The notes beneath the pieces were generated by a model. The model ran no database searches, was not told where the DNA came from, and worked only from the letters and a program-made list of their open reading frames with translations. From Georgenia_B sunbinii (GTDB lineage Bacteria; Actinomycetota; Actinomycetes; Actinomycetales; Actinomycetaceae), in the NCBI RefSeq assembly GCF_036421855.1, contig NZ_JAZGOK010000013.1: DNA of 64,000 nucleotides. The stretch is one strand, 5' to 3'. The translations under genes and the position numbers were made by a program. Shown one piece after another: positions 36,922 to 46,750 of the stretch (its first letter is position 1; every line of letters starts with the position of its first letter).

Positions 36922-39900
36922 CGGACCTCCTCCCGGTACTCGGCGTCCAGCGCCTGCGCCCGCACCCGGGCGGCGACGACGACGGCGACGACGACGAGTC
37001 CGGCGGCGAGCACGGCGAGCAGCAGGAGCGCGGGCGCGAGCTCGAGGTGGCGGCCCAGCGGGAGCGCGGTGGACTCGGTGGCGGCGGCCCGCGCGAGGGT
37101 CGGCACGAGCAGCGCCGCGGCGGCCCAGCCCGCAGCCACGCCGAGCGCGGCCCCGAGCGCGCCGACGCCGAGCAGCTCGGCCGAGCGGGACCGTGCCTGG
37201 CGCCCGGGCGGCAGGCCGAGCGCACGCAGCACCATGACCTCGTTGCGACGCTCCCGCGCGAGGGCGAGGGCGACCGCCGCGACGCCGGTGAGCGCCAGCA
37301 GCACCGCGCCGGCGGCGGTGATCCAGAAGGTCTCGCGCACCGAGGCAGCGGAGTCGGTGAGGTCGTCCCCGGCGACGTCGGTCACGGCCTGCGGGCCGCC
37401 GACCGTCCGAGCGGCGTCGGCGACCTCACGTGCGGCGGCAACGTCACCGGCGAGCCCCGGCTCGAGGGTGAGCCACACGTCGCCCGGCAGCAGCACGCTG
37501 TCCTGCTCCCCGAGCAGGTACCTGCTGAGCGCGCCGAGGTCGAGCAGCACGGCGTCCGCCTCGAGCCCGCCCGGGACCGCGGGAACGATGTCGCTGACCG
37601 TGACGGCGATGCTCGCTCCGCGCAGGTGCACGGTGGCGCGGTCGCCGGCACCGAGGTCGGCAGTCGTCGCGAGGTGCTCGCTGAGGACCGCCGGGACCTG
37701 CGCCGGTGGCGGCTCGGGGACCAGCCGCAGCAGGAGTGCGGGGTCGGGCAGCTGCCAGTCGTAGCGGACGGTGCCCGTGACACCGATGCTGCCGGCCGGC
37801 TCGAGCTCGGTGGCCGCGGGCTCGGCAACCCGCGCCCAGGCGGCGTCGCCCAGCGCGAGGTCCGCGCCGTCGGCCGTCACCGAGCGCACCTCGTAGGAGA
37901 GCTCGGTGTCGACCTGGTAGCGCTGGAGGCCGACGTCGAGCGCGACCACCCGGTACTCGTCCGGCCCCGGCAGCGTGACGCGCAAGGTGTGCTCGGCGGG
38001 CTCCGGACCGACGTCGGGGCCGCCGGTGCCTTCCGGTTGGACGGTGAGCGGGTCGGCGGTGAGCATGCTCGGTGCGCCGTCCCCGTCGAGCACCCAGAGC
38101 GTCGTACGCAGCTCGGTCGTCCCCCGCCGGGCGGACTCGGCGCCGGCCGCGACCATCTCCTCGACCTCCGCCTCGGTCAATCCTTCGCTGAGGAGGTACT
38201 CACGCTCCGACTGGCGCGACTCCTCCTCGGCCGCGAGTGCCTCGGGAGTGGTCGCCACCTGCGCCCGGACCGTGAGCTCGAGCGTCTCGGTGCCGGCGGG
38301 CACGACGATCCCGGCACCGGCCTCTGGCGCGAGCCCGGCGCCGGCGGCACCGAGCCCGCTCCGCTCCGGGACCCGCATGACCTCCGTGAGCCGCGCGGTG
38401 TCCAGCGCGGTCACCGCCACCGGCAGCTCGCCGAAGGTCCCGCTGCCGCGCAGCACCACCCCCGCGCCCTCGACGCCGGCCAGCCCGGCGTAGGGCAGCG
38501 CGGACACGGACTGCGGCTGGGCGAGACGCGAGGTCGCGCCGGTGGGGACCGTCACCCGGACATCGGTGCCGACCGCGAGCGCCGACACCTGCTCGCGCTG
38601 GGTGACGGTGGCACCGGCGAACGACGACGCGACCGTGGTCGCCGCCGCCGCGAGCACGACGAGCACGAGCGGGACGGCGTAGGCCCGCACCCGCCGCGAG
38701 ACTTGCCGGGCCGCCAGCACCCCGGCCAGCCCGCGGGACCGTGCCCGGGTCGCGGCCACCACCTGCGTGAGCGGCCCGAGCAGCACGAGGGCGAGCATCG
38801 CGAGCGCGCCCAGCACCGCACCGAGGGAGACGACGGCGAGGACGTCGGCCTGGGTGGTGCCGTCATCGGCCGTGATGAGGGGGCTGCCGTGCCGCAGCAG
38901 CTGCCAGGACGAGAGCACCGCGGCGGCCGCAGCCAGCGCGACGCTCCCGACGGCGGCGGCGCTCTGCAGCCGGCCGGACCGGTCGGCGACCAGCCGGCGG
39001 GCGACCGCCCGGGCCTGCAGCCCGGCGACCACCGTGCCACCGGCGAGCGCCAGGACCGCGACGACGGCCCCGACGGCGAGGACGAGCCCGCGCTCCGCTG
39101 CCCCGCCGTCGAGCCGGCCGACGACGACGAGCGCCACCGCGGTCCCCAGGGCTGCCCCGAGCACCGAGACGACGGCGATCTCGGCGCCCGACCACAGCGT
39201 CACCTGGCGCGGGTGGGCGCCTCGCGCCACGAGGATCTCCACCTCCCGCGAACGTGCCAGCCCCAGCAGGCGCACGACCTGGACGAGCGCGACGAGGGAG
39301 ATGATCGCGAGCAGCGCGACCGGCACGAGGCCGACGGCCGCCGCGGTGCTGGTGGCCAGCTCGAGCTCGGCCAGCGTCTGGGCGAGCGTGCCCTCGATCG
39401 TCAGGCCGCGCACGGCGACGGCGTTGTCGAGCGCGTGGTCGAGCTCGGCCATGCCGGCCTGCAGCCCGGGCAGGTCGGCCACGCTGAGGTCGGCGGCGCG
39501 CGGGTAGATCGTCCAGCGGACGAAGGGGGCGGGATCGACGTCGGTGATCGTCTCGGCCCCGGTGAGGAGCGGGCCGTAGGTGGTGCCGTCGGCGCCGGCC
39601 GCGACCATCGGGTCGGCGAACCACGCACGAGCCTCGGGGTCCAGCGCCTGCCACGTGCCGCTGACCGTGAGGGTGGTGTCCCGGAGGGTGAGCACGGTCC
39701 CCGGCTCGAGGCCGGAGTCTGCGGCGCTCTGCTCGGGCACGAGCACCTCGCCGGCGCCGGGCAGGTCACCGGTGACCGTGATGTCGGCCGGGTCCGCGGG
39801 CAGCTCGCCGAGGACCACCCGTACCTGCACCGGCTCGGCCTCGCCGCCGGCGCCGCCGTCAGCGCCGGCGACCGTGGCCGACGCCGGCTCGGTACGCAGG

Positions 39901-40187
39901 GCACGAGCGACGTCGAGCTCGGTCCCGCCGAGGTGCCGGGCGACGGCGGCGCGCAGGGCCGCGTCCTGAGCCGGGGCGTCCTCAGCGATCCGGGTCTGCA
40001 CCTGGATCCCGGCGGCGGTGGGTGCGGCGTCCTCGAGGGTGTCGTGCACCGTCGCGACGCTCGCGGCCCGGGTGTAGCCGATGCTGCCGGCGAGGACCGC
40101 CGCGACGCAGGTGACGAGGATGAGCAGCGTCAGCAGCGTCCCCGCCTGCGCGCGGGCTCGGCGCAGCAGGAGACCAGGCACCCTCAT
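36918..40187 (-). CDS. FtsX-family ABC permease (very large)
   Basis: A 1,089-residue relative of the downstream permease and the first gene of the operon. It has an N-terminal helix (GTLLTLLILVTCVAAVLAGS), a ~220-residue extracellular domain, a middle FtsX block (VGLVPVALLAIISLVALVQVV, REVEILVARGAHPRQVTLWSG), a long second extracellular domain (about 560-930), and a C-terminal FtsX domain ending in LLAVLAAGLVVVAVVVAAR. The motif RRNEVMVLRALGLPPGRQ before the last helices is the usual FtsX coupling region. With the second permease it likely forms a heterodimer served by one or both ATPases. No substrate can be named. Confidence 0.9.
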   Translation of the reverse strand: MRVPGLLLRRARAQAGTLLTLLILVTCVAAVLAGSIGYTRAASVATVHDTLEDAAPTAAGIQVQTRIAEDAPAQDAALRAAVARHLGGTELDVARALRTEPASATVAGADGGAGGEAEPVQVRVVLGELPADPADITVTGDLPGAGEVLVPEQSAADSGLEPGTVLTLRDTTLTVSGTWQALDPEARAWFADPMVAAGADGTTYGPLLTGAETITDVDPAPFVRWTIYPRAADLSVADLPGLQAGMAELDHALDNAVAVRGLTIEGTLAQTLAELELATSTAAAVGLVPVALLAIISLVALVQVVRLLGLARSREVEILVARGAHPRQVTLWSGAEIAVVSVLGAALGTAVALVVVGRLDGGAAERGLVLAVGAVVAVLALAGGTVVAGLQARAVARRLVADRSGRLQSAAAVGSVALAAAAAVLSSWQLLRHGSPLITADDGTTQADVLAVVSLGAVLGALAMLALVLLGPLTQVVAATRARSRGLAGVLAARQVSRRVRAYAVPLVLVVLAAAATTVASSFAGATVTQREQVSALAVGTDVRVTVPTGATSRLAQPQSVSALPYAGLAGVEGAGVVLRGSGTFGELPVAVTALDTARLTEVMRVPERSGLGAAGAGLAPEAGAGIVVPAGTETLELTVRAQVATTPEALAAEEESRQSEREYLLSEGLTEAEVEEMVAAGAESARRGTTELRTTLWVLDGDGAPSMLTADPLTVQPEGTGGPDVGPEPAEHTLRVTLPGPDEYRVVALDVGLQRYQVDTELSYEVRSVTADGADLALGDAAWARVAEPAATELEPAGSIGVTGTVRYDWQLPDPALLLRLVPEPPPAQVPAVLSEHLATTADLGAGDRATVHLRGASIAVTVSDIVPAVPGGLEADAVLLDLGALSRYLLGEQDSVLLPGDVWLTLEPGLAGDVAAAREVADAARTVGGPQAVTDVAGDDLTDSAASVRETFWITAAGAVLLALTGVAAVALALARERRNEVMVLRALGLPPGRQARSRSAELLGVGALGAALGVAAGWAAAALLVPTLARAAATESTALPLGRHLELAPALLLLAVLAAGLVVVAVVVAARVRAQALDAEYREEVR

Positions 40188-40223
40188 CGCGGCTGTTCTC
40201 CTTCCCGCCCGTCGATCGGAGAG

Positions 40224-42020
40224 CTACTCGCGCGTGGACCCGTCGAGCGGGCCGGCGCCGATCGTCCCCTCGTCCACCGTCGCTCCCGTGGTGGCGTCCG
40301 GGTCGAGCTGCAGCTCGGTGATCTCCTCCCCGAAGGACTGCAGGAGGGCGTGGCGCTCCTCGCGGCGGCGGCGCTGCTCACCCGGCTCGGGCACCGGAGC
40401 GGCGGCCAGCAGCCGCTGGGTGTACTCCTCGCGCGGGTGCTGCAGCACGTCCAGCCGGGCGCCCTGCTCGACGATCCTGCCGTTCTGGAGCACGACGACG
40501 CGGTGGGCGAGGAGGTCGACGACGGAGAGGTCGTGCGAGACGAACAGGCAGGCGAAGCGGTAGCGCTGCTGCAGCTCGGTGAACATCGCCAGCACGCTGG
40601 CCTGCACCGACACGTCGAGCGCGGAGGTGGGCTCGTCGGCGACGAGCAGCTCGGGCTCGAGGGTGAGCGCGCGGGCCACCGAGACCCGCTGGCGCTGGCC
40701 GCCGGAGAGCTCGTGCGGGTAGCGGTTGTACACGCTGCGCGGTAGGTGGACGGCGTCGAGCAGCTCGAAGACCTTCTCCTGGCGCGACTTCTTGCTGCCG
40801 ACCTTGTGCACGACCATCGGTTCGGAGATGACCTCACCGATGGGCAGCCGCGGGTTGAGGGAGGCGGCCGGGTCCTGGAAGATCACCCCGATCCGCTTGC
40901 GCAGCGCCTTGGCCTCCTTGCGGCGCAGCGCACCGAAGTCCTCGCCGAACATCCGGACCGTGCCACCCACCGCCGGGATGAGCCCGAGCGCGCAGCGGCC
41001 GATCGTCGACTTGCCCGAGCCGGACTCGCCGACGAGACCGACGATCTCGCCCTGGCGGACGTCGAAGGAGACGTCGTCGACCGCGCGGAACGGCGGCTTG
41101 CCGGCCCGCTGGTACTCGATGACGAGGTTCTCCATCGCCAGCGCCGGTGTCTCGTTCTCGGCCACGGGCGGACCGGTCTCCGAGAAGCCGAACTGGGAGC
41201 GACCGCGGCCCAGGTGCGGCACGGCGTCCAGCAGCCGCTTGGTGTAGTCGTGCTTGGGGTGGTTGAGCACCTGGTCGACGGTGCCGGTCTCGACGAGGTC
41301 GCCCTTGAACATCACCGCGACACGGTCGGCCATGTCGGCGACGACGCCCATGTTGTGGGTGATGAGCAGGATGCCGGTGTTGAGCTTCTCCTTCAACGAC
41401 CGCAGCAGGTCGAGGATCTCGGCCTGGACGGTGACGTCCAGCGCCGTCGTCGGCTCGTCGGCGATGATCACCGTGGGGTCGCAGCTGATCGCGATGGCGA
41501 TGACCACGCGCTGGCGCTGCCCGCCGGAGAGCTCGTGCGGGTACTGCTTGAGGCGGCGCTCCGGCTCGGGGATGCCGACCATCCGCAGCAGCTCGATGGC
41601 GCGCTCGTCGGCAGCACTGCCGAAGGCGATGCCGTGCAGCTCGAGGGCCTCGGTGAGTTGGGTGCCGATGGTCAGCACCGGGTTGAGCGCCGTCATCGGC
41701 TCCTGGAAGACCATAGCGACATCGTTGCCGCGCATCCGGCGCAAGCCGCGCTCGTCGAGCTTGTCCACCTGCTTGGGGCCGACGGTCACCTGCCCGCCGG
41801 TGCGGGCGTTCTTGGGCAGCAGCCCGAGCGCGGTCATCGAGGTGACCGACTTGCCCGAGCCGGACTCACCGACGAGAGCGACGACCTCACCGGGGTTGAC
41901 CTCCAGCGAGATGCCCTTGACGGCGTGGACCGAGCCGAACTCGGTCTTGAAGCGGACGTCTAGGTCGGTGAAGGAGAGGACCGGCCCGTCAGGGCGGGCC
42001 TGGTCGGCGGTGGTGGCCAT
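40224..42020 (-). CDS. Fused DppD-DppF-type peptide ABC importer ATPase
   Basis: A 598-residue protein with two complete ABC ATPase domains. The first (about 10-260) has GESGSGKSVT, LSGGQRQRVVIA and IADEPTTALD. The second (about 300-545) has GESGSGKST, LSGGQRQRVSVA and VADEPTSALD. Both lack the final iron-sulfur Cys cluster seen in some DppD/F proteins. The fusion supplies both halves of the motor for the two permeases upstream. Its ATG shares one base with the permease stop. A divergent acidic tail of about 50 residues ends the protein. Confidence 0.95.
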   Translation of the reverse strand: MATTADQARPDGPVLSFTDLDVRFKTEFGSVHAVKGISLEVNPGEVVALVGESGSGKSVTSMTALGLLPKNARTGGQVTVGPKQVDKLDERGLRRMRGNDVAMVFQEPMTALNPVLTIGTQLTEALELHGIAFGSAADERAIELLRMVGIPEPERRLKQYPHELSGGQRQRVVIAIAISCDPTVIIADEPTTALDVTVQAEILDLLRSLKEKLNTGILLITHNMGVVADMADRVAVMFKGDLVETGTVDQVLNHPKHDYTKRLLDAVPHLGRGRSQFGFSETGPPVAENETPALAMENLVIEYQRAGKPPFRAVDDVSFDVRQGEIVGLVGESGSGKSTIGRCALGLIPAVGGTVRMFGEDFGALRRKEAKALRKRIGVIFQDPAASLNPRLPIGEVISEPMVVHKVGSKKSRQEKVFELLDAVHLPRSVYNRYPHELSGGQRQRVSVARALTLEPELLVADEPTSALDVSVQASVLAMFTELQQRYRFACLFVSHDLSVVDLLAHRVVVLQNGRIVEQGARLDVLQHPREEYTQRLLAAAPVPEPGEQRRRREERHALLQSFGEEITELQLDPDATTGATVDEGTIGAGPLDGSTRE

Positions 42021-43054
42021 CAGTCCTTGTTCCTGTTCTGCCGGGGGTCGAACGCGTCACGCAGCCCGTCACCGATGAAGTTGACGGACAGCGCGATGCC
42101 GAGGATGAACAGGCCGGGCCACCAGAACAGCCACGGCCGGGAGTTGAACGAGCTCTGGTAGGTGCTGATGAGCACGCCGAGCGAGGTGTCCGGCGGCTTG
42201 ACGCCGAAGCCGAGGAAGGACAGCGAGGTCTCCAGCAGGATCGCCGCGGCGATCGCCAGCGTCGCGGACACGATGATCGTGCCGAGCGTGTTGGGCAGGA
42301 TGTGCTTGACGATGATCCGCCACGGGGAGGTGCCCACCGCGCGGGCGGCGGCGACGAACTCTCGCTCGCGCAGCGAGAGGACCTCGCCGCGGACGAGTCG
42401 TGCGAGCCCGGTCCAGGTGACGATGCCGAGCATGAGTGCCAGCGTCCAGATGGTTCCGCTCATCTGGCCGAGGACGGCGGCGAGGACGAGCAGCGGGATG
42501 ACGATGAGCAGGTCGGTCAGTCGCATGAGGACGGCCTCGACCCAGCCGCGGAAGTAGCCGGCGGCAGCACCGATGGCGGTGCCCAGGACCGTGGAGACGA
42601 TCCCGACGACGAAGGCGATGATGAGCGAGCGCTGGGTGCCGCGCATGACGAGGGCGAAGAAGTCCTTGCCCGCGTTGTCCTGCCCGAAGGGGTGCTCACC
42701 GATCTGGACGGGCCAGATGCTCAGCGTGGGACGGCCGCCGTCGATGACGGTGCCCGCCAGCGTGTAGCTGTGCTTCCACCAGCCGGGGAACGGGCCCCAG
42801 CCGATCGAGCTGTAGGCGAGCACCGTGATCAGTGCGAGGACGGTGAGGGACACCATCGCGCCGCGGTGGCGCAGGAAGCGCCGCAGGACGAGCTGCCCCT
42901 GGGAGTAGGACTTGTCGGTCTTGCCGTCGAGGTCCTCCTCGATCGACAGCTTGTCGATGTTCTGCAACGTGCCCGGGTCCATCCCCTGGGCCGCCGGGAT
43001 GGGGACGATGTCCTCGGGCCTCTTCGGGTCCTCGGGCCTCTTGCGATCACTCAT
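42020..43054 (-). CDS. Peptide ABC importer permease (DppC-like)
   Basis: A 344-residue permease with a charged cytoplasmic N-terminus (RKRPEDPKRPED), six predicted helices and the coupling motif EFVAAARAVGTSPWRIIVKHILPNTLG (EAA loop). The sequence DPRQNRNKD at the end and LSFLGFGVKPPDTSLGVLIS are characteristic of DppC/OppC. It pairs with the expanded DppB-like permease. Confidence 0.94.
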   Translation of the reverse strand: MSDRKRPEDPKRPEDIVPIPAAQGMDPGTLQNIDKLSIEEDLDGKTDKSYSQGQLVLRRFLRHRGAMVSLTVLALITVLAYSSIGWGPFPGWWKHSYTLAGTVIDGGRPTLSIWPVQIGEHPFGQDNAGKDFFALVMRGTQRSLIIAFVVGIVSTVLGTAIGAAAGYFRGWVEAVLMRLTDLLIVIPLLVLAAVLGQMSGTIWTLALMLGIVTWTGLARLVRGEVLSLREREFVAAARAVGTSPWRIIVKHILPNTLGTIIVSATLAIAAAILLETSLSFLGFGVKPPDTSLGVLISTYQSSFNSRPWLFWWPGLFILGIALSVNFIGDGLRDAFDPRQNRNKD

Positions 43055-43114
43055 GGCTGCCTCCGGCGCGGGCGGTGTGGGCGTGGCGGGTGGTTCGCTG
43101 CACTCTCATCGCGA

Positions 43115-44638
43115 TCACCGCCGGATCCGCGGGTCGAGGAAGGCATAGGCGATGTCCGCCAGCATGTTCATGATGACGGCGGCGGTGCCGGTGACGAGGA
43201 AGAACGCCATCACGGGCGCCGGGTCCACCTCGACGAGCCCGGTACGGAACAGCTCCCCCATGCCTTTCCAGCCGAAGACCGTCTCGGTGAGGACGGCGCC
43301 GCCGATGAGGCCGGCGAAGTCGAAGGCGACGATCGTGGTGATCGGGATGAGCGCGTTGCGGAAGGCGTGCTTGGTGATGACCACCCGCTCCGAGAGGCCC
43401 TTGGCCCGGGCCGTGCGCACGTAGTCCTGCTCGAGCACCTCGAGCATCGAGGACCGGGTGTAGCGGCTGTAGCTCGCCACCGAGATGAGGGTGAGGAGGA
43501 TCGTCGGCAGGATGAGCTGGGTGCCCTTGTCGAGGAACTCCTGCCAGAAGGTGCCATCGAAGTTCGGTGTCTCGGCGCCGATGGTCGAGACCGGACGGCC
43601 GTTGCGCACCACGGCCAGGTAGCTCGCCCAGCTCGACAGCGCCTTGTCCGCGACGATGATGATGCTCATGAGCGTCGCGGTGGCGACCGACACCCAGATC
43701 GCCATCTTCCGGGAGTAGCCGCCCCATAGCGCGCCGCTGACGACCGCGACGACGATCGCCACTGCGAAGAGCGCGAACAGCACGCCCCAGCTGGGCTCGG
43801 CGAGCTGGGCGGAGAACACGAAGTAGGACACGATGCCCGCGGCCACCGTGGTCAGCGCCGCATAGAGCACGTTGCGGTTACCCAGGCCGGAAGTGAGGGC
43901 GACGACGAGGAACGCGGCACCGATCGAGGCGATGGCGACGATCGCGATGCCGAAGGAGGGCTGGCGGTACCAGTTGACCGCGTCGAAGTAGAACATCGCG
44001 GCGAAGACGAAGGCGAAGGTCGCCCCGCCGGTGATGAGCCGTCGCCGGGTGTCGCCGCCCAGCGCCCCGGCGATGATGAGCGCGAGCACGATCGCGATGA
44101 CGGCTATCTGGCCCACTGACATGGCCGGGTCGGCGATCCAGTCGTTGAAGCGGATCGCGCCGTAGTCCTTGAGCAGCACCGCTGCCCAGAAGACCGGCAG
44201 CGAGTAGAACATGAAGGCGAGGAACGTGACGACGTAGTCGAAGCCGGAGTACTGACGGATCGCGGTGAGGATCCCGACGCCGACGCCGATGACGATGGCG
44301 AGCAGCGTGGCGAGGATGACCAGGCGCAGCGTGGCGCCGGCGGCGTTCTCCAGCAGGCTGGCCACCGGGATCCCGGCCCGGTTGACCCCGAGGTCGCAGG
44401 CGCCGACCACGCACTTGCCCACCCCGGTGAGCCAGCTGAGGTAGCGCTCGTACCACGGGGCGTCGAGCTGCATGTTGGCGGTGCGCTGCGCGATGAGGTT
44501 GTCCCGGTTGGGATCGTTCGACTCCCGCAAGTCCTGCAGAGGGTCGCCCGAGTTGATGGTCAGGACGAACATGAGCAGGGAACCGCCGAGCAGGACGAGG
44601 AACGAGATCCCCAGCCTGCGCAGGATGAACTTGGTCAC
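43115..44638 (-). CDS. Peptide ABC importer permease (DppB-like) with an inserted membrane block
   Basis: A 507-residue permease; DppB/OppB proteins are usually about 310-340. The N-terminus (FILRRLGISFLVLLGGSLLMFVL) and the C-terminal half with the EAA loop (EQDYVRTARAKGLSERVVITKHAFRNALIP) and GWKGMGELF are normal. Between them (about residues 165-350) lies an extra stretch with five or six hydrophobic helices (VIAIVLALIIAGALGG; FAFVFAAMFYF; IAIVAIASIGAAFLVV; GVLFALFAVAIVVAVVSG). The frame is continuous and the GC content uniform, so this is a genuine insertion rather than two genes. It starts at GTG. Confidence 0.92.
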   Translation of the reverse strand: MTKFILRRLGISFLVLLGGSLLMFVLTINSGDPLQDLRESNDPNRDNLIAQRTANMQLDAPWYERYLSWLTGVGKCVVGACDLGVNRAGIPVASLLENAAGATLRLVILATLLAIVIGVGVGILTAIRQYSGFDYVVTFLAFMFYSLPVFWAAVLLKDYGAIRFNDWIADPAMSVGQIAVIAIVLALIIAGALGGDTRRRLITGGATFAFVFAAMFYFDAVNWYRQPSFGIAIVAIASIGAAFLVVALTSGLGNRNVLYAALTTVAAGIVSYFVFSAQLAEPSWGVLFALFAVAIVVAVVSGALWGGYSRKMAIWVSVATATLMSIIIVADKALSSWASYLAVVRNGRPVSTIGAETPNFDGTFWQEFLDKGTQLILPTILLTLISVASYSRYTRSSMLEVLEQDYVRTARAKGLSERVVITKHAFRNALIPITTIVAFDFAGLIGGAVLTETVFGWKGMGELFRTGLVEVDPAPVMAFFLVTGTAAVIMNMLADIAYAFLDPRIRR

Positions 44639-44758
44639 GTACTTACCCTTCAGAACTGGGTCGGTTCAGGGGAACACTCTGGTGCGCTCGACCCAGCGGC
44701 GGATGGGGCTAGCTTGCCGCATGGCAGTGTCACGTCGCTGCACCGTACACGCAAGCCG

Positions 44759-44793
44759 GTGGGGCAGGAGCGGGGTTGCTGCTCCTGCCCCAC
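44759..44793 (-). terminator. Intra-operon hairpin between binding-protein and permease genes
   Basis: A perfect 13-bp stem (GTGGGGCAGGAGC / GCTCCTGCCCCAC) with a 9-base loop in the 210-bp gap after the binding-protein stop. It would partially terminate or protect the upstream message, giving more binding protein than permease, as is common for such importers. Confidence 0.8.
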
Positions 44794-44848
44794 GGGCTCT
44801 CAACGGGGACGTGGCGACCGCGAGGCGATCACCTGGGCTGGCGTCGGA

Positions 44849-46687
44849 TCACTCCGGCAGCAGCCACTGCTCGGCGTTCCAGCTGACGCCGGACTGCGCC
44901 GCGGTGTGCCGGACGTTCTCCATCCCGGCGGTGTGGGCGACGACGCCCGGGTGGGCGAAGATCGGGATGCCGTACAGGTTGTCCCACAGCAGCCCCTCGA
45001 TGACCTTGACCTGCTCGGCCTGCACCTCGGGGTCGAGCGAGCTGGCCAGCGTGCTCCATGCCGCGTCGACGTCGGCGTTGGAGAACTTGCCGTAGTTCTG
45101 CGGGCGGTCGGTGGCGTAGATGTTCTCGCCCGAGGTGATCTGGCCGGAGCCGGCCCAGGCGAACAGTGCGACCTCATAGTCGCCGGCGACGATGGCGTTG
45201 GAGAAGAAGTCCGCCGTGCCGGTGTCGATGACGTTGAAGCCGGCCTGGTCACAGCTGGACTTGATCATCTCGACCTGCGCGGTACGGCGCGGGTTGGGCG
45301 CCGAGTAGCCGATGCGGACATCGATCGGGGTCGTGATGCCGGACTCCTCGACCAGACGGGTGGCCTCGTCGAGGTCCACCTCGTCGAAGCGGCCGTCGTA
45401 AGCGGCGTCCACGACCTCGTCGTAGTTGTCCTGGAACGGGAAGACCTCGCGGGCGTTCATGACGACGGCCTCGGGGTCGATCGGGCGGATGAGGTTCTCC
45501 ACGATCTGCTCGCGGGGCAGGCAGTAGGCGAAGGCCTCGCGCAGCGCCAGGCCGCCCTGGTCGTCGGCGAAGACGTTGCCCTCGAGGAAGTTGAAGTCCA
45601 CGTGCTCCCACGTGAGCTCCGAGCCCGTCTTGATCTCGACGGCGTCGCCGAGTGCCTCGAGGTCCGGCACCGTGTCCACGGTCGCCTGCGGCTCGATGAC
45701 GTTGAGGTCACCGTTCTCCAGCGACTGCGTGTGCGTCGAGGCGTCCAGGAAGCGGAAGGTCACCTTCTCGGTGGCGGGCGGGGTGCCCCAGTAGTTGGGA
45801 TTGGCCTCGAGGGTGATCGACTGACCAGCGGTCCAGCCACCCTCCATGAAGCGGTACGGGCCGTTGGACGGCGCGAGTGACTCGTCCGGCACCTCGCCCG
45901 GGTTCGAGAGCCAGCCGGTGTTCCAGAACTCGGCGGCCTGCTCCATCGCCTCGACGTCCTCGTCGCGGATCGCCTGGCCGAACTCCTCGGCCGTCATCCC
46001 GATCTGCTCCGCCACGACGTGCGCCGGGAACGCCGACGAGACGATGATCGGCCAGTCAGGGTTCTTCTCGGCGTACTCGATCGTGAACGTCTTGGCGCCG
46101 AGCTCGCCCTGCGGGCCCTCCGGCACGTACTGGGCGAAGGAGTGCGAGACGTGGTCGAACAGCGAGTCCTCACCCTGCGGCAGCCAGCCCTCCGGGTTCT
46201 GCGAGACCCAGTCGAGCATGTAGTCGAGGTTGGTGACCGGGGTGCCGTCTGACCACACGGCGTCGTCGGCGATCGTGTACTCGATGACCAGCGGCCCGTC
46301 GTCCTCGACGCCGGAGATGGCCTCGTAGGTGCCGAACTCCTCGTTCGGGTAGATGGTGCCGTCCGTGCCGAAGTACCAGAAGCTCGAGAGGTAGCGGTCG
46401 GAGATGACGTTGTTGTACGTCGAGTAGGTCCCCGAGGTGAACGTGTTGTAGCCGGTGAACTCGTCCTGCCCGGTCGAGAAGAAGATGTCCCCCTGGACCG
46501 TGCTCACGTCGCCGAGGTCGGCCTTGTCGGTGCCCTCGTGAGTGTCGCCGCCACCGGTGTCCTCGGTCTGGTCGTCACCACCGGTGGTGTCGCCGTTGTC
46601 GTCGTCCGCGGGGCTGGTGCACGCCGCGAGGGCGAGCGATCCGGCCGCGAGGACCGCGACAGCCTGTGCCGTACGCCTGATCTTCAA
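44849..46687 (-). CDS. Peptide-binding lipoprotein of an ABC importer (SBP family 5)
   Basis: A 612-residue exported lipoprotein, the substrate-capture subunit for the downstream DppBC/DF-type importer. A TTG start is chosen because AGGAGG sits four bases before it and a signal peptide follows (MKIRRTAQAVAVLAAGSLALAAC; lipobox LAAC). A very acidic linker (DDDNGDTTGGDDQTEDTGGG) leads to the SBP_bac_5 fold with SDGTPVTNLDYMLDW, TFTIEYAEKNPDWP and ALREAFAYCLPREQIV. Some actinobacterial relatives bind oligopeptides; the exact ligand is not predictable. Confidence 0.93.
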   Translation of the reverse strand: MKIRRTAQAVAVLAAGSLALAACTSPADDDNGDTTGGDDQTEDTGGGDTHEGTDKADLGDVSTVQGDIFFSTGQDEFTGYNTFTSGTYSTYNNVISDRYLSSFWYFGTDGTIYPNEEFGTYEAISGVEDDGPLVIEYTIADDAVWSDGTPVTNLDYMLDWVSQNPEGWLPQGEDSLFDHVSHSFAQYVPEGPQGELGAKTFTIEYAEKNPDWPIIVSSAFPAHVVAEQIGMTAEEFGQAIRDEDVEAMEQAAEFWNTGWLSNPGEVPDESLAPSNGPYRFMEGGWTAGQSITLEANPNYWGTPPATEKVTFRFLDASTHTQSLENGDLNVIEPQATVDTVPDLEALGDAVEIKTGSELTWEHVDFNFLEGNVFADDQGGLALREAFAYCLPREQIVENLIRPIDPEAVVMNAREVFPFQDNYDEVVDAAYDGRFDEVDLDEATRLVEESGITTPIDVRIGYSAPNPRRTAQVEMIKSSCDQAGFNVIDTGTADFFSNAIVAGDYEVALFAWAGSGQITSGENIYATDRPQNYGKFSNADVDAAWSTLASSLDPEVQAEQVKVIEGLLWDNLYGIPIFAHPGVVAHTAGMENVRHTAAQSGVSWNAEQWLLPE

Positions 46688-46729
46688 TGTTCCTCCTGGA
46701 TGCGAGAGACGTGGGCCGCGTGATCGACA

Positions 46730-46750
46730 CCGTCGGGTGGTACCCGACGG
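46730..46750 (-). promoter_or_regulatory. Inverted repeat in the 5' region of the peptide importer operon
   Basis: Perfect 9-bp arms CCGTCGGGT and ACCCGACGG separated by 3 bp, about 45 bp upstream of the binding-protein start. It could be an operator or a leader hairpin. Confidence 0.5.
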
